From the NCBI GenBank assembly GCA_030040825.1, contig JASHSY010000050.1, positions 1 to 8,802 of the forward strand: 8,802 nucleotides of DNA. Reading direction: 5' to 3'. A model generated the notes under the pieces. It was not told where the DNA came from. It did no database searches and saw only the letters and a list, made by a program, of their open reading frames with translations. The position numbers and the translations under genes are program-made. The stretch comes from Xanthobacteraceae bacterium (lineage in GTDB: Bacteria > Pseudomonadota > Alphaproteobacteria > Rhizobiales > Xanthobacteraceae). Shown one piece after another: positions 6,607 through 8,802 of the stretch (position 1 is its first letter; each line of letters begins with the position of its first letter).

Positions 6607-6694
6607 CGCCCGCCGCCCCCTTTTTGTCTTATCGTTGACGCAAATCGGCTACGTTATACCGTCCGGATCCACCGGTTACCGCCAGGGGGGCGAT
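6607..6694 (+). promoter_or_regulatory. Leader of the acyl-CoA dehydrogenase gene with ribosome-binding site and possible promoter
   Basis: This is an 88-bp gap. A T5 run at 6621-6625 follows a GC-rich stretch, but I find no stable hairpin before it. TTATCG (6629-6634) and TTATAC (6654-6659) are 19 bases apart, the long spacing typical of promoters activated by MerR-family proteins, although both hexamers are imperfect. ACGTTATACCGT (6651-6662) is a near-palindrome, and CGGTTACCG at 6673-6681 resembles the words in the upstream candidate operator. A strong Shine-Dalgarno, AGGGGGG at 6684-6690, fixes the downstream start at 6695. Confidence 0.4.
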
Positions 6695-8488
6695 ATGCCG
6701 ACATACAAGGCGCCCGTTGCCGATGTGATGTTCCTGTTGAACGACGTGTTCCACATCGAGCGCTACAACAATCTGCCGGGTTTTGCCGACGCTACGCCCG
6801 ACCTGCTCGAAGCCGTCCTCGGCGAGGCGGCGAAATTCTGCGAAGACGTGCTGACCCCGCTTAACCGAACCGGCGACAAGGAAGGCTGCAAACGCAACGG
6901 CGACGGCTCGGTGACGACGCCGAAGGGATTCAAGGAAGCCTACAAGCGACTGACCGAGGGCGGCTGGATCGGCGCCTCGGCGCCGGTCGAATTCGGCGGC
7001 CAGGGCCTGCCGATGGCGCTCACTCAATCGGTCAGCGAATTTCTCTGCTCATCGAACATGGCGTTCGCCATGTATCCCGGACTGACGCAAGGCGCCGCCG
7101 CGGCGATCTTCGTCCACGGCTCTCAAGAGCAGAAGCAACTTTACCTTCCCAAGCTCATCAGCGGTCAGTGGACCGGCACAATGAACTTGACCGAGCCGCA
7201 ATGCGGCACCGATCTGGGGCTGGTGCGCACCCGCGCCGCCAAACAGGACGACGGTTCCTACAAAATCACCGGAACCAAGATTTTCATCTCCGCCGGCGAG
7301 CACGATCTGGCGGAAAATATCATCCATCTGGTGCTGGCGCGGATCGAAGGCGCGCCCGAAGGCACCAAGGGAATCTCGCTGTTCATCGTGCCGAAATTCC
7401 TGCCGGCCAAGGATGGCAATCCGGGCGCGCGTAACAGCGTCGCTTGCGGCTCGATCGAAGAGAAAATGGGCATTCATGCCAATTCCACCTGCGTCATGAA
7501 TTTCGACGGCGCAACCGGCTGGCTGGTCGGCGAAGCCAACCGCGGGCTGAATGCGATGTTCGTGATGATGAATGAAGCCCGGCTGGGCGTCGGTATGCAG
7601 GGCTTGGCGCTGTCCGAGGTCGCTTATCAGAACGCCGCCGCTTACGCCAAAGAACGCCTGGCCGGCCGCGCCTTGACCGGCGCCAAGTTCAAGGACAAGG
7701 CAGCCGATCCGATCATCGTTCACCCCGACGTGCGGCGCATGCTGATGACACTGCGGGCGTTCAACGAGGCGGCGCGGGCGCTGACGTTGTGGACGGCGTT
7801 GCGGAGCGATGTTGCGCACCGTTCGGGCGATGCCAAGGAGCGGCAGGCAGCCGACGACCATATGGGCTTGATGACGCCGGTCATCAAAGGCGTGCTGACC
7901 GATCAGGGCTTCGCCAATACGGTCATGGCGCAGCAGGTATTCGGCGGCCACGGTTATATTGCCGAGCACGGCATGGAGCAGTTCGTACGCGATGCGCGTA
8001 TCGCCATGATCTACGAGGGCGCCAACGGCATCCAGGCGCTCGATCTGGTCGGCCGCAAATTGCCGAAGGATGGCGGCCGTGCCTTGCAGGCGTTTTTCGC
8101 CGAAGTATCGGGCTACATCAAAGAGCACAGCGCCGACGCCGAGCTCGCGCCTTACGTCAAACCGCTGGCGCAAGCACTGGGTGAGCTGCAACAAGCGACG
8201 ATGTGGTTTATGCAAAACGCACTTGGCAATCCGGACAATGCCGGCGCAGGCTCGACCGATTACATGCATTTGTTCGGGCTGGTGGCGCTTGGCTACATGT
8301 GGTGCATGATCGCCGAGACCGCGAAAGCGAAAGCTGCTTCCGGCAACGGCGCCAATGACCGCATGGCGGCGAAGCTTGCGACCGGCCGTTTCTTTGCCGA
8401 ACGGATGTTGCCTGGCGCAAGCCTGCACCTCGCCCGCATCAAGGCGGGCGCCGCAAGTACCATGGCCTTGCCGATAGAGGCTTTTTAG
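6695..8488 (+). CDS. Acyl-CoA dehydrogenase, long (about 600-residue) DmdC/FadE-like type
   Basis: This is a 597-residue FAD enzyme that should oxidise an acyl-CoA to the trans-2-enoyl-CoA, the first step of beta-oxidation, passing electrons to electron-transfer flavoprotein in the cytoplasm. Domains in order: a short N-terminal extension (about 1-33, YKAPVADVMFLLNDVF), the helical N-terminal domain (about 35-157), the beta middle domain starting at MNLTEPQCGTDLG (163-175), and the helical C-terminal flavin domain (about 282-452) with FGGHGYIAEHGMEQFVRDAR. A further C-terminal helical domain (about 468-595) is found only in the long subfamily. E441 in MIYEGANGIQALDL is the expected catalytic base. 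ATG 6695 is preferred over TTG 6635 because of the AGGGGGG site and because the family begins MPxYKAP. The long subfamily includes 3-methylmercaptopropionyl-CoA dehydrogenase (DmdC), so the acyl substrate is open. Confidence 0.93.
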   Translation: MPTYKAPVADVMFLLNDVFHIERYNNLPGFADATPDLLEAVLGEAAKFCEDVLTPLNRTGDKEGCKRNGDGSVTTPKGFKEAYKRLTEGGWIGASAPVEFGGQGLPMALTQSVSEFLCSSNMAFAMYPGLTQGAAAAIFVHGSQEQKQLYLPKLISGQWTGTMNLTEPQCGTDLGLVRTRAAKQDDGSYKITGTKIFISAGEHDLAENIIHLVLARIEGAPEGTKGISLFIVPKFLPAKDGNPGARNSVACGSIEEKMGIHANSTCVMNFDGATGWLVGEANRGLNAMFVMMNEARLGVGMQGLALSEVAYQNAAAYAKERLAGRALTGAKFKDKAADPIIVHPDVRRMLMTLRAFNEAARALTLWTALRSDVAHRSGDAKERQAADDHMGLMTPVIKGVLTDQGFANTVMAQQVFGGHGYIAEHGMEQFVRDARIAMIYEGANGIQALDLVGRKLPKDGGRALQAFFAEVSGYIKEHSADAELAPYVKPLAQALGELQQATMWFMQNALGNPDNAGAGSTDYMHLFGLVALGYMWCMIAETAKAKAASGNGANDRMAAKLATGRFFAERMLPGASLHLARIKAGAASTMALPIEAF

Positions 8489-8611
8489 GCCGCGGCTGCA
8501 ATTCGGCAGATGTTGGATTATATCAGTGGTGCGGTCTAGACCGACGACCATCCGCTTCGCGGCAAATCCGTCCGCTTGCCGCCCTCGCTGAGAGGGTCAG
8601 GAGAAAACGCC
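8489..8611 (+). other. 123-bp spacer between acyl-CoA dehydrogenase and thiolase genes
   Basis: This gap holds a perfect 12-base palindrome, CGGTCTAGACCG (8532-8543), and a small hairpin, CCCTC-GCTGA-GAGGG (8582-8596), just before the thiolase ribosome-binding site. TCCGCTT occurs twice, around 8551 and 8569. There is no T-run after either dyad, so a terminator is unlikely and readthrough from the dehydrogenase gene is plausible. A separate promoter cannot be excluded: TTGGATTATATCAG around 8513-8526 contains a TATAT stretch, without a convincing -35 partner. Confidence 0.4.
8582..8603 (+). promoter_or_regulatory. Hairpin next to the thiolase ribosome-binding site
   Basis: CCCTC (8582-8586) pairs with GAGGG (8592-8596) around the loop GCTGA. 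The Shine-Dalgarno AGGAG at 8599-8603 begins two bases after the stem and lies eight bases from the ATG at 8612. The AGGAG clearly supports the start. A five-pair stem is weak, so any effect of the hairpin on translation is speculative. Confidence 0.45.
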
Positions 8612-8802
8612 ATGCCCGACGCCTTTATCTACGATCACGTGCGCACACCCCGCGGTCGCGGCAAGGTGGATGGCTCGCTGCATGAAGTGACTGCGCTCAA
8701 TCTCGCCAGCCAGGCGCTCGGCGCCATCAAGGACCGCAACGAGCTCGATCCCACGCTGGTCGACGACGTGGTGATGGGCGTGGTCGATCCGGTCGGCGAG
8801 GC
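8612..8802 (+). CDS. Acetyl-CoA C-acyltransferase (thiolase), 5' part, runs off window
   Basis: Only the first 63 codons and two bases of the next are visible. The sequence MPDAFIYDHVRTPRGRGK, then GSLHEVTALNLASQAL (about 21-36) and LVDDVVMGVVDPVGE, matches the start of bacterial thiolases, whose N-termini carry an RTPxGR motif followed by a helix ending near the D-V-V-x-G strand. The active-site cysteine, expected near residue 90, is beyond the window. Thiolases cleave 3-ketoacyl-CoA with CoA to acetyl-CoA and a shortened acyl-CoA, the last beta-oxidation step, which fits its place 123 bp downstream of an acyl-CoA dehydrogenase on the same strand. A biosynthetic acetoacetyl-CoA thiolase is less likely but cannot be excluded from this fragment. 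The start has a good AGGAG site eight bases upstream. Confidence 0.88.
   Translation, partial: MPDAFIYDHVRTPRGRGKVDGSLHEVTALNLASQALGAIKDRNELDPTLVDDVVMGVVDPVGE

Noticed and set aside
6607..6630. Rho-independent terminator after the MerR-family gene, suggested by a T5 run
   Set aside because: The GC-rich bases before the T-run do not form a clear inverted repeat.
6635..6694. A TTG start adding 20 residues to the acyl-CoA dehydrogenase
   Set aside because: The added residues do not resemble the family N-terminus and would contain the strong AGGGGGG ribosome-binding site that serves ATG 6695.
7049..8551. A 500-codon minus-strand frame opposite the acyl-CoA dehydrogenase
   Set aside because: The plus-strand protein has clear family motifs along its entire length. 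The minus frame is His/Arg/Gln-rich with no recognisable domain, typical of an antisense shadow.
1..8802. Mobile elements, CRISPR arrays, tRNA genes, toxin-antitoxin pairs or defence genes
   Set aside because: No transposase, integrase, spaced direct repeats, cloverleaf-like sequence or defence-family motif was seen. The genes look like ordinary chromosomal genes with similar composition throughout.

Overview
This window looks like chromosomal DNA from a high-GC alphaproteobacterium, most likely of the order Hyphomicrobiales (Bradyrhizobium, Rhodopseudomonas or Xanthobacteraceae-like). Three things suggest this. GC content is high and coding is dense. There is a TauE/SafE permease coupled to a TIGR02186-type alphaproteobacterial membrane-anchored protein. 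There is also a PodJ-like polar scaffold with the alphaproteobacterial N-terminal motif. Exact taxonomy is inferred; no rRNA or other marker gene is present.

Layout. Positions 2-676 (+) hold the 3' part of an EamA/DMT-family transporter, which converges on and overlaps the next gene by 44 bp. Positions 633-2332 (-) hold a two-gene unit: a TauE/SafE permease followed by a TIGR02186-family exported protein, joined by an ATGA stop/start overlap. Positions 2455-5835 (-) encode a 1126-residue PodJ-like protein with a cytoplasmic N-terminal motif, charged linker, helical/coiled-coil region, one membrane helix, proline-rich linker and SEL1 repeats. A 288-bp divergent intergenic region (5836-6123) contains two repeat elements built from the same CCGTWA/TTACGG words. 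Positions 6124-8802 (+) hold a fatty acid beta-oxidation cluster: a MerR-family regulator, a 597-residue acyl-CoA dehydrogenase, and the first 63 codons of a thiolase that runs off the window.

How the genes work together. The MerR regulator probably controls the acyl-CoA dehydrogenase (first oxidation step) and the thiolase (final cleavage step). A 3-hydroxyacyl-CoA dehydrogenase/enoyl-CoA hydratase gene may follow outside the window, but this is not visible. The permease and TIGR02186 protein are probably made together and may act together at the inner membrane on a sulfur-containing anion; the substrate is unproven. The PodJ-like protein probably organises a cell pole and is unrelated to its neighbours.

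I see no mobile element, CRISPR array, tRNA, rRNA or phage gene. No complete new system is evident. The best leads are the repeat elements in the divergent region, the coupled permease/TIGR02186 pair, and the unusual C-terminus of the PodJ-like protein.
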